Counted from the stretch's first letter, positions 45,217 to 54,651 are shown. The stretch: DNA of 64,000 bases from Psychrobacillus faecigallinarum (GCF_014836595.1 NZ_JACSQO010000001.1:806001-870000), one strand, 5' to 3'. The notes: generated by a model not told the origin, from the sequence alone. Made by a program: numbers and translations.

Positions 45217-45300
45217 TTTTCTTCCCCCCATTTTCCTATGGCAACTTGTCCATATCGGAAATTTGTATTACCAACAATATATTCATGGAGGTATATAGAT

Positions 45301-45337
45301 ATGTCCAAGTGTTAAAAAGTAATTACCACTTGGACAT
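45301..45337. promoter_or_regulatory. Perfect inverted repeat in the leader of the peptide ABC operon
   Basis: ATGTCCAAGTG (45301-45311) and CACTTGGACAT (45327-45337) are exact complements around 15 bases. It lies 85 bases upstream of the binding-protein start and just beyond the S-layer gene terminator. It lacks a T run on either strand, so it looks more like an operator or leader hairpin than a terminator. Confidence 0.45.
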
Positions 45338-45375
45338 AAAAATCCTCCAAAGAATAATTTTCTTTGGAGGATTAA
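45338..45375 (-). terminator. Terminator of the smaller S-layer gene
   Basis: AATCCTCCAAAG (45341-45352) pairs perfectly with CTTTGGAGGATT (45362-45373). On the minus strand TTTTTATG follows. It lies 6 bases past the stop codon. Confidence 0.92.
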
Positions 45376-45381
45376 AGATAA

Positions 45382-47613
45382 TTAATATTTAGTTATTAGT
45401 AATTTGGAAACTAGGTTTATATTAAATCCATAGGCATTGGTTACTCCATCAACAGCTATTACTTCTAGAGGACCCGACAAACCAGGTTCTGTTCCTTCTT
45501 CAGTAATCTTTCCAGCTAACTTGTCATCCACTGTAGGTCCGAATTTCACTTTAAAACCATTAGTAGTTTTAGAGAATAAATTCCCCTTTTCGTTATTGAT
45601 GTATTGCACGGTTGTGCCATCTTCGTCTTTTAGTGTTATAAAAGCAGAGTTTCCTAGTACTGCGATATCTCTATAAACAACTGTATTTGAACGTTTGAAT
45701 GGCACTATTTCAAATTCAACTTCATCATTAGATAAATCTTTTTCTTCCACTGATTTAATAACATTAATAGATTGTAAATCAAATGCTCCTTCAGCTACTC
45801 GGAATACATTTCCACTATTAAATGCAGGTGTTACTTTACCAGCAGGTTGTTGTACCATATAGATATCAGTAACAGCATTTTGATCAACGGATGTTTTATA
45901 TTTCCAAGTTCCCGCAGATCCCATTTTTACTTTACCAAGATATGCTCCTGTAGTTTTAAAGAAAAACACCTCGTAATTCGGTTGACCAGTACCATTTAAC
46001 TCTATTTGATTTCCAATCATCCTATAAGCATTACCGGACTTATAAGCAAACTTAGAATCAACTATTAATGGTACAGAGAAATAATTTTCTGAAATATTAA
46101 ATGCCGATGAAGAAGTTGTTTGGTAAGTGCCTGTAATAGTATCTTCTACACCTAAAGCTGCTTTAAAAGTATCTACTGAAACTGCTATCCCTTCATTCTT
46201 ATAAGTATCAGAATTACCTTTTAGAATATATTTAAAGCCATCTGAAGTTACAAAATAATTATTATAGAAGTCAACATAATGAACTTTCTTACTAGAAATA
46301 GTTCCTGTCTTAGCAGGGGCATAAAAATTTAATGTTGGGGAAGTCTGTGTATCTGCGACTCTATTATTTTCCAATCTATTAAAGGTAATAATTTTATCCA
46401 ATACTGGAGTATTTACATTGCTTGCAGTAAAAGTAATATTAACTGTACCATTTTTGTCTGGGACCACGTTTACGTTTTTAGCCCCCGTAATATTATTTTC
46501 TATACCATTGATTGTTAATATTTTCATACCCGCTGGAATATCCACTCTTACTGTATTATATCCGTAACCACTGAAAGTACCACTTAAAGCAAGCACTTCT
46601 GAAGTATCTCTATGCTGTGTTGTAGAATTACCCATTTGTATAGGAATTATAGAACCGGGTACAGTGAAACTTACCGAGCTTCCTTTATATTTTAATGAGT
46701 ATTTGACACTTGGAGTTTGTGCTGAGGTAGTTAGCGTCACTGATAATCCATCATTGCTTAATGTTGCATTAGTAATTGACAAAGAATTATCTACAGTAAA
46801 TTCTGAAACTTTCACTGATGACACAGCCCTATTTAATTTCAAATTAAGTGTTGTATTATTTACTCTCGTAATAGATGTTATTTCCACAGGCAAGGAAGTA
46901 GCTACGGTTGTTAAGCTTCTTTGAAGGGTGCTCTCCCACTTGAGATTGTTAGCATCTAATATAGCTTGTGCTTCATATATTTTTCTAGATGCTTCTGCTT
47001 GTTTAGATATTCTAATATCTTCCATCGCACCTTTTGTTAACATATGAACAGTCACATCATTCTTTAAATCATTAATTAACTTTTCAGCAGGGCCCTTTAC
47101 CACACTTCGAATCTTATCACGCGTAGATTGTCCATACACACGATCTAATAAAATTGTCTGCTTCCGAAACTCAGCAGTCATTTCATGATAAGATTTTTCT
47201 ACTAAATCTAAGTTATTTGCAGAAGAAGCTGCAGAGAGCGCGCTTGTTTTTTCCTTAATTTTGGTACTTGCCGTTATTGCATCTAAATATCCCTGTGCTC
47301 TTTTTAATTGGGTTTTAGCTTCTGTTAATCTAGCATCATACTTTAATTGATCAGAAAAGCTAAGTTTTTTCATTGCAGTCTCTGCCTTAGTGATAGCATC
47401 TTTCGCTTCATTATATTGACTCCATGGCTGAGTTACCCCATCAGCTGAACCTTCTATGGAAATTGCCCATTTCAAGACAGTACTTGAATTTTGGACGTTA
47501 GTCATTAATTGATCGATGTTGTCTGCTGCGTTTGCTTGGGTAGGCGCGATTGCTACAAATGAAGATAATGCTATTGCAGTAGCTAATGTTATTTTATTAG
47601 TTCTATTAGTCAT
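45382..47613 (-). CDS. S-layer protein, SbsC-type N-terminal domain (743 residues)
   Basis: This secreted protein has a signal peptide (1-30, ending near ANAA) and an N-terminal helical SbsC-like domain (about 31-245). That domain matches the neighbouring 790-residue protein almost motif for motif (VLKWAISIEGSAD, LLDRVYGQSTRDKIR, EAQAILDANNLKWE). A beta-rich body of Ig-like modules follows and diverges strongly between the two. The N-terminal domain binds wall polymer in this family. GGAGG precedes the ATG by 7 bases. It is the downstream copy of a tandem pair and may be an alternative or accessory S-layer subunit. Confidence 0.88.
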   Translation of the reverse strand: MTNRTNKITLATAIALSSFVAIAPTQANAADNIDQLMTNVQNSSTVLKWAISIEGSADGVTQPWSQYNEAKDAITKAETAMKKLSFSDQLKYDARLTEAKTQLKRAQGYLDAITASTKIKEKTSALSAASSANNLDLVEKSYHEMTAEFRKQTILLDRVYGQSTRDKIRSVVKGPAEKLINDLKNDVTVHMLTKGAMEDIRISKQAEASRKIYEAQAILDANNLKWESTLQRSLTTVATSLPVEITSITRVNNTTLNLKLNRAVSSVKVSEFTVDNSLSITNATLSNDGLSVTLTTSAQTPSVKYSLKYKGSSVSFTVPGSIIPIQMGNSTTQHRDTSEVLALSGTFSGYGYNTVRVDIPAGMKILTINGIENNITGAKNVNVVPDKNGTVNITFTASNVNTPVLDKIITFNRLENNRVADTQTSPTLNFYAPAKTGTISSKKVHYVDFYNNYFVTSDGFKYILKGNSDTYKNEGIAVSVDTFKAALGVEDTITGTYQTTSSSAFNISENYFSVPLIVDSKFAYKSGNAYRMIGNQIELNGTGQPNYEVFFFKTTGAYLGKVKMGSAGTWKYKTSVDQNAVTDIYMVQQPAGKVTPAFNSGNVFRVAEGAFDLQSINVIKSVEEKDLSNDEVEFEIVPFKRSNTVVYRDIAVLGNSAFITLKDEDGTTVQYINNEKGNLFSKTTNGFKVKFGPTVDDKLAGKITEEGTEPGLSGPLEVIAVDGVTNAYGFNINLVSKLLITKY

Positions 47614-48020
47614 GGCTAGTCCTCCAATATTTTATTAATTACCTAATTTCACATTTCGAAATAATACTACCAATTGATAACAAAATTACTATTAATTATA
47701 TTATAACTTTAATTTAGAAATTTTCATTATATTTATAAAAAATCAATAACAATCGAATCATTTTTTAAAATAAAGAATACTGAGTAAAGTATATGACTAG
47801 CCTTGGAAAACAAATAATATTGCAAATTTTAAGCAAGTAAATTTTGATTTTTACTTTTGGCTTTATTTTCCCAAGAATAATCTTGCTCTTAGCTAGCCCT
47901 TTGCTGTCATAAGGTTGGTAACCTGCAACCCACGTTTGGTTCTATGGCTAACTCAACAAAAAACACCCAGTAAGCTATGCCTACTGAGTGTTAATCTTAA
48001 CTTTATAACAATGTCTAAAC
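47614..48020. other. Interval between the two S-layer genes, with a possible structured RNA
   Basis: This 407-base AT-rich gap includes the terminator of the upstream S-layer gene (47962-47992). Next to it, at about 47888-47953, the minus strand reads TTAGCC...GGCTAGCTAA at its ends. Internal complementary pairs (AACC/GGTT, GGTT/AACC) and an unpaired GCAAAG suggest a folded leader for the smaller S-layer gene. No known riboswitch class could be matched by eye. The rest (47614-47880) shows only AT-rich promoter-like sequence. Confidence 0.35.
47962..47992 (-). terminator. Terminator of the main S-layer gene
   Basis: AACACCCAGTA pairs with TACTGAGTGTT (one G-T or mismatch position); on the minus strand TTTTTTG follows. 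It is 29 bases past the stop at 48021. Confidence 0.9.
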
Positions 48021-50393
48021 TTAGTTTACAGTATTTTGAGCTGAAGTAGCGCTTGGTTTTAACTGTAATTTATCTTGGTTAATAATACCAGTTGTTGACT
48101 GAAGTTTTGTAGGAACAGTTTTTACATCTACATCAAATCCAGTTGGAATAGCTCCAGAAAGACCAGTAACTTCAACTGTATTTGAATCAATTTTCTTAAC
48201 GTTAACTACTAATTTTTTGAAATTTTGTTCTAAAGTAATAGTACCAGTTTTAAATGATCCAAGTGCGTGAGCATAAGTACCATTGAATGTAAAATCAATT
48301 GTATCTCCAGTAGAAATTCCAGCACTAGCGTCTACATCGTTTAGTGTAACAAGGCTAGGATTGAAAGTTCCACGGTGTACAGTATGAAGTTTACCATTAG
48401 TTGCTGTTGCAGTAGCTGAAACATTATTGTTAGTCGCTTCTGTATTAGCACCATTAGCTATTTCTTTAGTTACTGAAGATCCAGAAATATATTGTACTGC
48501 AATATAGTCATTTGAACCAGCTGAAATATTACCTGCGTCAATTGACCATCTACCAGTTGATGATACTGTAGCAGTAGCACCTACTTTATTGCTTGCAAGT
48601 TCTGCTGCGCTAAGTTCTCCATCTGCATTTACATCACGGAATAATTCAACTTTGAAATTAGGTGTTCCTGTACCTTCAAAACGGAAAGTCGAACCTTCAG
48701 TTGATACTTCACGAGTTGGGTTAGTAAATGTAAGTGTTGATACAGTTAGATCACTTGTAATATTAAATGTAGAAGCATTTGATGGTTTATCGTTATAAGA
48801 AATTGATACAGCATCTCCAGACGATAAAGCGTTTTTAAATGCATCTAATGTGCCATTTACATAAATATCATTTGCATCATAGTTATATTTGAATAAAGTC
48901 GCTAAATCACTTTGTGCATCTACTGCATCACCAGCAACAAAATAGTTGTCAGTTTTGTTGTGTGCATGTAATTTATCAGTACCACCATTAGAAGAATCAA
49001 AATTTAGAGCTACGCTTCCATTAGGTGCTTCCGCTACGAAATAAGTGTCCCCAGCTTCTAATGGATCAGGAGTAGAACCATTTCCAGTGTCTGTTCCAAG
49101 AGTGATTACAGGTAGAGCATATGTTGAAGTGCCAGCAGTAACTTGAGCACTTGTAGCTTTTACAACAAATATTACTTTACCGTTTACAATATCTCCAGTC
49201 CATTGAGCAGCAGTAACACCTTGTGTTTTACCATCTACAGTAACAATCTCAACTTCAGAACTTGCTGTTGTGCCATCAAATTGAAACAGATCAATTGTTG
49301 CAGGACCATTGAAAGGTTTACCATCTGTATTTTTTACAGATACTGTATAAGCTCTTGTTTGCCCTAAATCTAAATAAGCTGTATCTTTTTGATCTACTAC
49401 AAAGCTATCGTCTATTGGTGTTGTAGGAACTACAACTGCTTTCCCAGTAGCTACACCTTGGTATGATAAGTTATAAGTTTTACCACCTTCTAAAGTAGAA
49501 GTAGTTAATGTAACTGTCTTTTTGTCTGCAGAAACAGTAGCACTATGAACATTTAATCCATTATCAAAAGTAAACTGACCAGCAGCTAGAACGTCTGGAG
49601 TTGCTTTTGAGAATTTTACTGTTACAGTGTTAGCGTCAACACGTGCTACAGAAAGAACTTGTAGTGGCATAGCAGTTGCTGCATCATCAACTGATTTTTG
49701 TAAAGAAGTTTCCCATTTAAGAACGTTAGCATCAAGAATTGCTTGTGCATCTGTTAGATTTTGAGCAGCTTCTTCTAATTTACCAGCTTTAGTATTAGCA
49801 GATGCTGATTTAGCTAGCATATTTACAGTTACTTCATTTTTTACTGAAGCTACTAATTTTTCAATAGCTGGTTTAACTTCGTTACGGATACCGTCACGAG
49901 TTGATTGTCCATAAACACGGTCTAATAGAGCCGCTTGTTTACGGTATTCACCAGTTGCTTTGTGGTAAGCAGTTTCTACTTTTTCGATGTCATTAGATTT
50001 AATAGCAGCATCTAAGCCAGCAGTTAAATCTTTAATTTTTACACTTGATGTGATTGCATCGATGTAAGCTCCAGCACGTTTAACTTGTAATTTTGGTTCT
50101 ACAAGTTTAGCGTCTGCACTTAATTTTTCAGATGCTGAAAGTTTTGCTGCAGCTGATTCTGCTGCTGCAATTGCTTTTTTAGCAGCGTTGTATTGTGTAA
50201 ATGGTTGTGTCTTGTAGTCAGCTGAACCTTCTACTGAGATAGCCCATTTTAATACTGTACCTGCGTTTTGTGCGTCTGTTAATAATTGATTTACGTTTGT
50301 TGCTGCGTCAGCTTGTTGTGCTGGTGCTGCTGCAACGAATGCTGAAGCTGCTACTGCAGTTGAAGCTGCAATTTTGATAGCTTTTTTCTTCAT
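48021..50393 (-). CDS. Main S-layer protein, SbsC-type N-terminal domain (790 residues)
   Basis: This secreted protein has a signal peptide (1-30, VAAAPAQQADAA) and a helical SbsC-like wall-binding domain (about 31-245). The rest is a Thr/Ala/Asp-rich beta body with EF-hand-like DVNADGELSAAEL near residue 590, suggesting calcium binding. There are no cysteines, as usual for S-layer proteins. A consensus sigma-A promoter with 17-bp spacing, a leader of about 90 bases and GAAGGGAG before the ATG suggest high expression. The paralogue follows at 45382 and a short relative lies at 2585. Confidence 0.9.
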   Translation of the reverse strand: MKKKAIKIAASTAVAASAFVAAAPAQQADAATNVNQLLTDAQNAGTVLKWAISVEGSADYKTQPFTQYNAAKKAIAAAESAAAKLSASEKLSADAKLVEPKLQVKRAGAYIDAITSSVKIKDLTAGLDAAIKSNDIEKVETAYHKATGEYRKQAALLDRVYGQSTRDGIRNEVKPAIEKLVASVKNEVTVNMLAKSASANTKAGKLEEAAQNLTDAQAILDANVLKWETSLQKSVDDAATAMPLQVLSVARVDANTVTVKFSKATPDVLAAGQFTFDNGLNVHSATVSADKKTVTLTTSTLEGGKTYNLSYQGVATGKAVVVPTTPIDDSFVVDQKDTAYLDLGQTRAYTVSVKNTDGKPFNGPATIDLFQFDGTTASSEVEIVTVDGKTQGVTAAQWTGDIVNGKVIFVVKATSAQVTAGTSTYALPVITLGTDTGNGSTPDPLEAGDTYFVAEAPNGSVALNFDSSNGGTDKLHAHNKTDNYFVAGDAVDAQSDLATLFKYNYDANDIYVNGTLDAFKNALSSGDAVSISYNDKPSNASTFNITSDLTVSTLTFTNPTREVSTEGSTFRFEGTGTPNFKVELFRDVNADGELSAAELASNKVGATATVSSTGRWSIDAGNISAGSNDYIAVQYISGSSVTKEIANGANTEATNNNVSATATATNGKLHTVHRGTFNPSLVTLNDVDASAGISTGDTIDFTFNGTYAHALGSFKTGTITLEQNFKKLVVNVKKIDSNTVEVTGLSGAIPTGFDVDVKTVPTKLQSTTGIINQDKLQLKPSATSAQNTVN

Positions 50394-50490
50394 AAACTTG
50401 TGATCTCCCTTCGCTTGTGTGTTGCATTTTTTATAGTGTGTAAAAGCGGTCGCCTGATCGCGTCCATTATCATCACCCTAACAATATATG

Positions 50491-50519
50491 AGTATACCCA
50501 ACTCTTATACTAAAATCAA
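50491..50519 (-). promoter_or_regulatory. Sigma-A promoter of the main S-layer gene
   Basis: On the minus strand: TTGATT (complement of 50514-50519), a 17-bp spacer and TATACT (complement of 50491-50496). The predicted start near 50484 leaves a leader of about 90 bases containing a short GCGATC/GGCGACCGC inverted element. Confidence 0.75.
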
Positions 50520-50756
50520 CCAATAAACTAGAAAGTTTACCAGTTTTTTTAAAGAATGATGTTATGAAAGCACCAGTGACTACATTACACTTTCCATAAT
50601 ACAGTAATATTACCATTTATGCTAGTCTTTTTTAGAAAATTTTCTTAATACTCTTAAGTTTAATAGATTTATATGATTTTACTTTTATTAGGATAAGTCT
50701 GATTAAAAAAATTATTTTATATTTTTTAGAAAAAGGCGTGCATTTTTCCAAATATA

Positions 50757-50905
50757 TGTTATGATGTACAGTATAGAAGGTTACTTATAGATGTGTAACG
50801 CCGTAAACTTGTTTGTACATTCATTAGTGTGCAGCCTTCTACTTCCTTCGTTTTATCGCTCAAGAAAAGAAGCATCTGAACTTCGGATGCTTCTTTTCTT
50901 ATTTT
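50757..50905 (+). ncRNA. Candidate small RNA with extended -10 promoter and intrinsic terminator
   Basis: An extended -10 box TGTTATGAT (50757-50765) is followed by about 90 bases with TAGAAGG pairing to CCTTCTA. A perfect 15-bp terminator stem then comes (50862-50876 with 50886-50900, loop TGAACTTCG), whose descending arm is T-rich. No ORF of useful length lies between. A second terminator hairpin follows at 50937. The transcript would be about 134 nt. No known RNA family was recognised. Confidence 0.5.
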
Positions 50906-50936
50906 ATCTGGCTTATATAAATTGATTTTCAAATTA

Positions 50937-50968
50937 GCATCGACTCTCCACTGGGTCGATGCTTTTTC
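50937..50968 (+). terminator. Second terminator behind the candidate small RNA
   Basis: GCATCGAC pairs with GTCGATGC around a 10-base loop and is followed by five T. It gives read-through protection, or a longer (about 195 nt) RNA form. Confidence 0.8.
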
Positions 50969-51282
50969 ATTGTCTTTTCCTTCTATATAATAGATACACA
51001 TCTTCACTCTTTCTTCTTTTCTAGCAGATCCAACCAAGAATTCTTATATTAGAATGGTATTTATATGACTCTAGCAACCTAGTCCGATTGAACTCATATA
51101 TTACCTTATAAATCTAATGACGAGCCATTTTTCATTGTAATATCTCTTTTTCGAGTGTAAAACTCCTGTAAATAACTTGAAACACTAGTCCATTTATAAT
51201 AGGAACAATGATTTATCTATATGGAAAGTTTCAAAGAGATTTCTCTATACTTATATAATGTTCTCCTTGGAAACTGCTAATT

Positions 51283-51307
51283 ATTACAAGTGTCAGACAC
51301 CTGTAAT
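51283..51307. repeat. 25-bp palindrome E1 (diverged copy)
   Basis: ATTACAAGTGTC-A-GACACCTGTAAT. It fits the family consensus RTTACAGGTGCC-W-GGCACCTGTAAY, with the inner GTGTC/GACAC change occurring in both arms, so pairing is kept. Confidence 0.7.
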
Positions 51308-51473
51308 ACTAGTGTTATATTGAGTTACTTCTATATAAAAGAAAAACCACTAGAGTTTGTTAAAGTGGTTCAAACTCATTGCGAACTTAAATTCCAACGG
51401 AAGCAAAAAACTGTTTAGACTTGCTCGAATGCAGCAACAAAATCTTTGTTAATAAACTAATCTAAAAACAAAA

Positions 51474-51502
51474 AGAACCCTCATCTAATAGAGAGGGGTT
51501 CA
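51474..51502 (-). terminator. Terminator of the arginine operon
   Basis: GAACCCTC (51475-51482) pairs with GAGGGGTTC (51493-51501). On the minus strand TTTTTGTTTTT follows. It lies about 45 bases past the argD stop. Confidence 0.85.
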
Positions 51503-51547
51503 TGTTTTGTGAATAGCGATTCGCTGAGCGCTTTAATTCAAGTTTAT

Positions 51548-52672
51548 TTAGTTTAAGATTGTGCGCAGTATGTCTACTGCTTGATCTATTTCATCACGAG
51601 TAACAGTTAGTGGCGGCAGTAGGCGGATGACATTTGGTCCTGCTCCTACTAATAGAAGTCCTGCCTTTTCAGCTTCGGTTATGTATGGTGCCGCTTCGTC
51701 TTCACAGACAAGTCCTAGTAATAAGCCGGCACCAACTACCTTATAGGATGGGAGTGCCTCGTTTAGTTTATGCACGAAGTACTCGGATTTTTTATTGACT
51801 TCGTCTAGAAAGTCTGAGACAAAGACATGTTCTAATACAGCCTGGGCAACTCTGACTGCAAGTGGATTGCCCCCGAATGTGGTACCGTGTGTTCCAGGAC
51901 CGAATGTTTCTCCTAGTTCGCTTGTTCCTAGCATTGCCCCAATTGGAAAGCCGCCGCCAAGTCCTTTTGCGAGTGTCATAATATCTGGCTTTAAGACGGT
52001 TTGCTCGTAGGCGTAGCGCGTACCAGTTCGGCCGATGCCGGTTTGTACCTCGTCGACAATTAGTAGGATACCCTTGGATTCGCATATGCTAGAGATGGCT
52101 TCGGCAAACTCAGGCGTTACTTTGTTGACACCGCCTTCTCCTTGGATAACCTCAAGCATGATGGCACCGACCTCGTCATCAATTGCCGCTTCTAGCTTCT
52201 CTACATCATTGAAGGGAACAGTACGGAAGGTTTCCAGTACCGGACCAAATCCTTGACGTACCTTTTCCTGACCAGTAGCGGACATTGTTCCAAACGTTCT
52301 ACCGTGGAAGGAATTTTCAAAGGTAATGATGACGTGCTTGCCTGTATGCTTACGCGCAAGCTTGATCGCTGCTTCATTTGCCTCTGCTCCACTGTTACAG
52401 AAAAAAGCATGGGCGAAATGAGTTTCTTCTATTAAAATATTTGCAAGCTGCTCCTGCTTTGGACTTTCGAATAAATTAGATGTATGCCATAGCCTTTCGC
52501 TTTGCTCTTGGAGTGCTTTTACAATGGCAGTATGCGCGTGCCCTAGACTGAGTACGGCGATCCCGCTAGTGAAATCCAAGTAGCTTTTACCCTGTTCGTC
52601 CTTGACGATTGTGCCTTTTCCTTCTATTAAATGGACAGGCCGTCGAGCGTAGTTTGGAAATAAAGAACTCAT
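51548..52672 (-). CDS. argD: Acetylornithine aminotransferase
   Basis: This 374-residue class III aminotransferase uses pyridoxal phosphate to convert N-acetylglutamate semialdehyde to N-acetylornithine. Visible motifs are NSGAEANEAAIKLAR, HGRTFGTMSATGQ and the PLP lysine in TLAKGLGGGFPIGA. Its ATG overlaps the argB stop by four bases. It is the last gene of argCJBD. The length is normal to slightly short for ArgD. Confidence 0.95.
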   Translation of the reverse strand: MSSLFPNYARRPVHLIEGKGTIVKDEQGKSYLDFTSGIAVLSLGHAHTAIVKALQEQSERLWHTSNLFESPKQEQLANILIEETHFAHAFFCNSGAEANEAAIKLARKHTGKHVIITFENSFHGRTFGTMSATGQEKVRQGFGPVLETFRTVPFNDVEKLEAAIDDEVGAIMLEVIQGEGGVNKVTPEFAEAISSICESKGILLIVDEVQTGIGRTGTRYAYEQTVLKPDIMTLAKGLGGGFPIGAMLGTSELGETFGPGTHGTTFGGNPLAVRVAQAVLEHVFVSDFLDEVNKKSEYFVHKLNEALPSYKVVGAGLLLGLVCEDEAAPYITEAEKAGLLLVGAGPNVIRLLPPLTVTRDEIDQAVDILRTILN

Positions 52673-53448
52673 ACGTAAACCTCCTGATGTACAATGGTTG
52701 TGCCGTGCAGCTGCTCATCTACAATTTTCACAGATGGGATCCCTTCCTTAAGGCAATCCATGGCTGCATTCACTTTTGGAATCATGCCACCATATATGTC
52801 TTCGGATTCGATCCACTCCTTGATAGAGGATGTTTGGACAACCTCTTGGATTTCTCCGTTTATCTTAATACCTGGTGTGTCCGTTACTAGCAGCAGACAT
52901 TCTGCTTTTATTGCCAGAGCTATTTTGCTTGCAACTGTGTCAGCGTTTATATTGAGCGGAGTGCTGTCAGGTAGGCAGCCGATACAGGAAATGACTGGTG
53001 TGATGCCGTTGACGAGTTGTATATCTAGGATAGCAGTGTTCACCTTTTTTATTTCCCCGACAAAACCGTAAACTCCCTTGTCTAAGAAGTCGCATTCCAA
53101 TAAGTTACCGTCATATCCGCTCATGCCTAGTGCTGCAATTCCGTTTTGGTTTAACTGGAGCACTAGAGATGGATTGACTTTACCGACTAGTGTACATTGT
53201 ACGATATCTACCGCTTCCTCAGATGTTACACGAAAACCATTGATTGTTGTGGATGTTACTCCATGATCAGCTAGCGATTTGTTGATAGCCGGACCACCAC
53301 CGTGGACAATAATTATTTCATGGCCCTCGGCTTGTAGCTTTTTAAAGTTTGCAAAGAATTCTTCGTTCAAGCCCTCGAGCATACTGCCACCGAGCTTGAT
53401 GACGATGCGATTAGGAACGATAGGTTGCATTGATTTGGACGTAGTCAT
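52669..53448 (-). CDS. argB: N-acetylglutamate kinase
   Basis: This 259-residue amino-acid kinase has IVIKLGGSML, VHGGGPAIN and TDTPGI-like ends typical of ArgB. It phosphorylates N-acetylglutamate and in many bacteria is the arginine-inhibited step. Its start lies inside the argJ 3' end (overlap 53411-53448), after GGGGGTGTGA. An internal ATG at 53430 is an alternative start. Confidence 0.95.
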   Translation of the reverse strand: MTTSKSMQPIVPNRIVIKLGGSMLEGLNEEFFANFKKLQAEGHEIIIVHGGGPAINKSLADHGVTSTTINGFRVTSEEAVDIVQCTLVGKVNPSLVLQLNQNGIAALGMSGYDGNLLECDFLDKGVYGFVGEIKKVNTAILDIQLVNGITPVISCIGCLPDSTPLNINADTVASKIALAIKAECLLLVTDTPGIKINGEIQEVVQTSSIKEWIESEDIYGGMIPKVNAAMDCLKEGIPSVKIVDEQLHGTTIVHQEVYV

Positions 53449-54637
53449 AAGTCAAATCACACCCCCATGCAGTTCCTTGGCCATTCCCTTGGTTGAGCTC
53501 TATTAAGAATTTTACTTCAGCCTGCTTCAAATACAGCATCGTCTCTTCCTCGGAAAATAAGACTGGTTCTCCGTTCTCTACAACCGGCGTTGGTCCAATA
53601 GAAATTTTAATGGCGTTCGGATCTATTGTTGCGCCGCTGTAGCCGACCGCACATATAACCCTCCCCCAGTTTGCATCGCTACCAAAAACAGCAGTTTTCA
53701 CAAGTGGTGAGCCTACGACAGTCTTGGCAATTTTTCGTGCCTCTTCATCGCTAAGAGCCCCTCGCACCTCAACTTCAATGAGCTTTGTTGCTCCTTCGCC
53801 ATCTTTTGCAATCATTTTAGCTAAATCCAATGAAACGGTATGGAGTGTTTGCACAAAGTTATCCCAGTCTGGATGTAATGGAGTCAACGGATTGTTTTCT
53901 GCTAAGCCATTTGCCATCACTACTACCATGTCATTCGTGGACGTGTCGCCGTCTACAGTAATTGCATTGAAGGTCACATCAGTGATGGATTTTAATGCTG
54001 ACTGCAAATAGTTTGATTCGATGCTGGCATCGGTTGTTATGAAGGCGAACATTGTTGCCATGTTTGGCTCGATCATACCGGAGCCCTTGGCAGTTCCTGC
54101 GATAATGACTTCCTTGCCATCGATAACTGTTTTATAGGAAGTATCCTTTGTAACAGTGTCTGTTGTCATGATTGCTTGGGAGAAGTTGATGGCTCCTTCT
54201 AACTCGTCGGTTGGCTCCAGTTTTTTTATTCCCGATAGGACTGGCTCCATTTTCATCATTTCACCGATGACACCTGTTGAGGCAACGCCGACTAATCCTG
54301 GAGCGATACCAAGCTTTTCTGCTGTTTTTTCCTGCATTGTGTAGGCATCGATTAAGCCCTGCTTCCCTGTGCAGGAGTTCGCAATGCCAGAGCTCACGAT
54401 TAGTGCCTGCATTTTCTGTGTGGTGTAGACAACTTCCTTCGTTACGACAAGTGGAGCCCCTTGAACTGCATTTGTGGAGAAAACCCCGGCAACGCTTGCG
54501 GGCACTTCACTTGTCAGTAGAGCTAAGTCTTTTTTCTTGTGCTTAACGCCGCAGTGGATGCCGGTCGCCTTGAAACCTTTTGGTGAAGCGATGTTTTTGT
54601 ACGTAATGCGCTTCATCGTCATCGTTTCTGTTAACAT
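53411..54637 (-). CDS. argJ: Bifunctional ornithine acetyltransferase/N-acetylglutamate synthase
   Basis: The 408-residue ArgJ precursor is cleaved autocatalytically before the Thr of the conserved GSGMIEPNMATMF motif into alpha and beta chains. It recycles the acetyl group from acetylornithine to glutamate and may also use acetyl-CoA. AAAGGAGG precedes the ATG by 7 bases. It is the second gene of the operon, 14 bases after argC. Confidence 0.95.
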   Translation of the reverse strand: MLTETMTMKRITYKNIASPKGFKATGIHCGVKHKKKDLALLTSEVPASVAGVFSTNAVQGAPLVVTKEVVYTTQKMQALIVSSGIANSCTGKQGLIDAYTMQEKTAEKLGIAPGLVGVASTGVIGEMMKMEPVLSGIKKLEPTDELEGAINFSQAIMTTDTVTKDTSYKTVIDGKEVIIAGTAKGSGMIEPNMATMFAFITTDASIESNYLQSALKSITDVTFNAITVDGDTSTNDMVVVMANGLAENNPLTPLHPDWDNFVQTLHTVSLDLAKMIAKDGEGATKLIEVEVRGALSDEEARKIAKTVVGSPLVKTAVFGSDANWGRVICAVGYSGATIDPNAIKISIGPTPVVENGEPVLFSEEETMLYLKQAEVKFLIELNQGNGQGTAWGCDLTYDYVQINATYRS

Positions 54638-54651
54638 GTGGTTTCCTCCTT

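Larger units (their letters stand above)
50394..51547. other. Gene-free interval with S-layer promoter, candidate small RNA and repeats
   Basis: This 1.15-kb gap contains the S-layer promoter and leader (50394-50520), AT-rich filler, a candidate plus-strand RNA (50757-50967), palindrome E1 (51283), a weak AACCACT/AGTGGTT hairpin (about 51344-51370) and the arg terminator. The minus-strand frame 50759-51037 has no convincing ribosome site or family. Confidence 0.6.

Noticed and set aside
50759..51037. 92-codon minus-strand frame in the S-layer/arg interval
   Set aside because: It spans both terminator hairpins of the candidate RNA, has no recognisable family and no good ribosome site.
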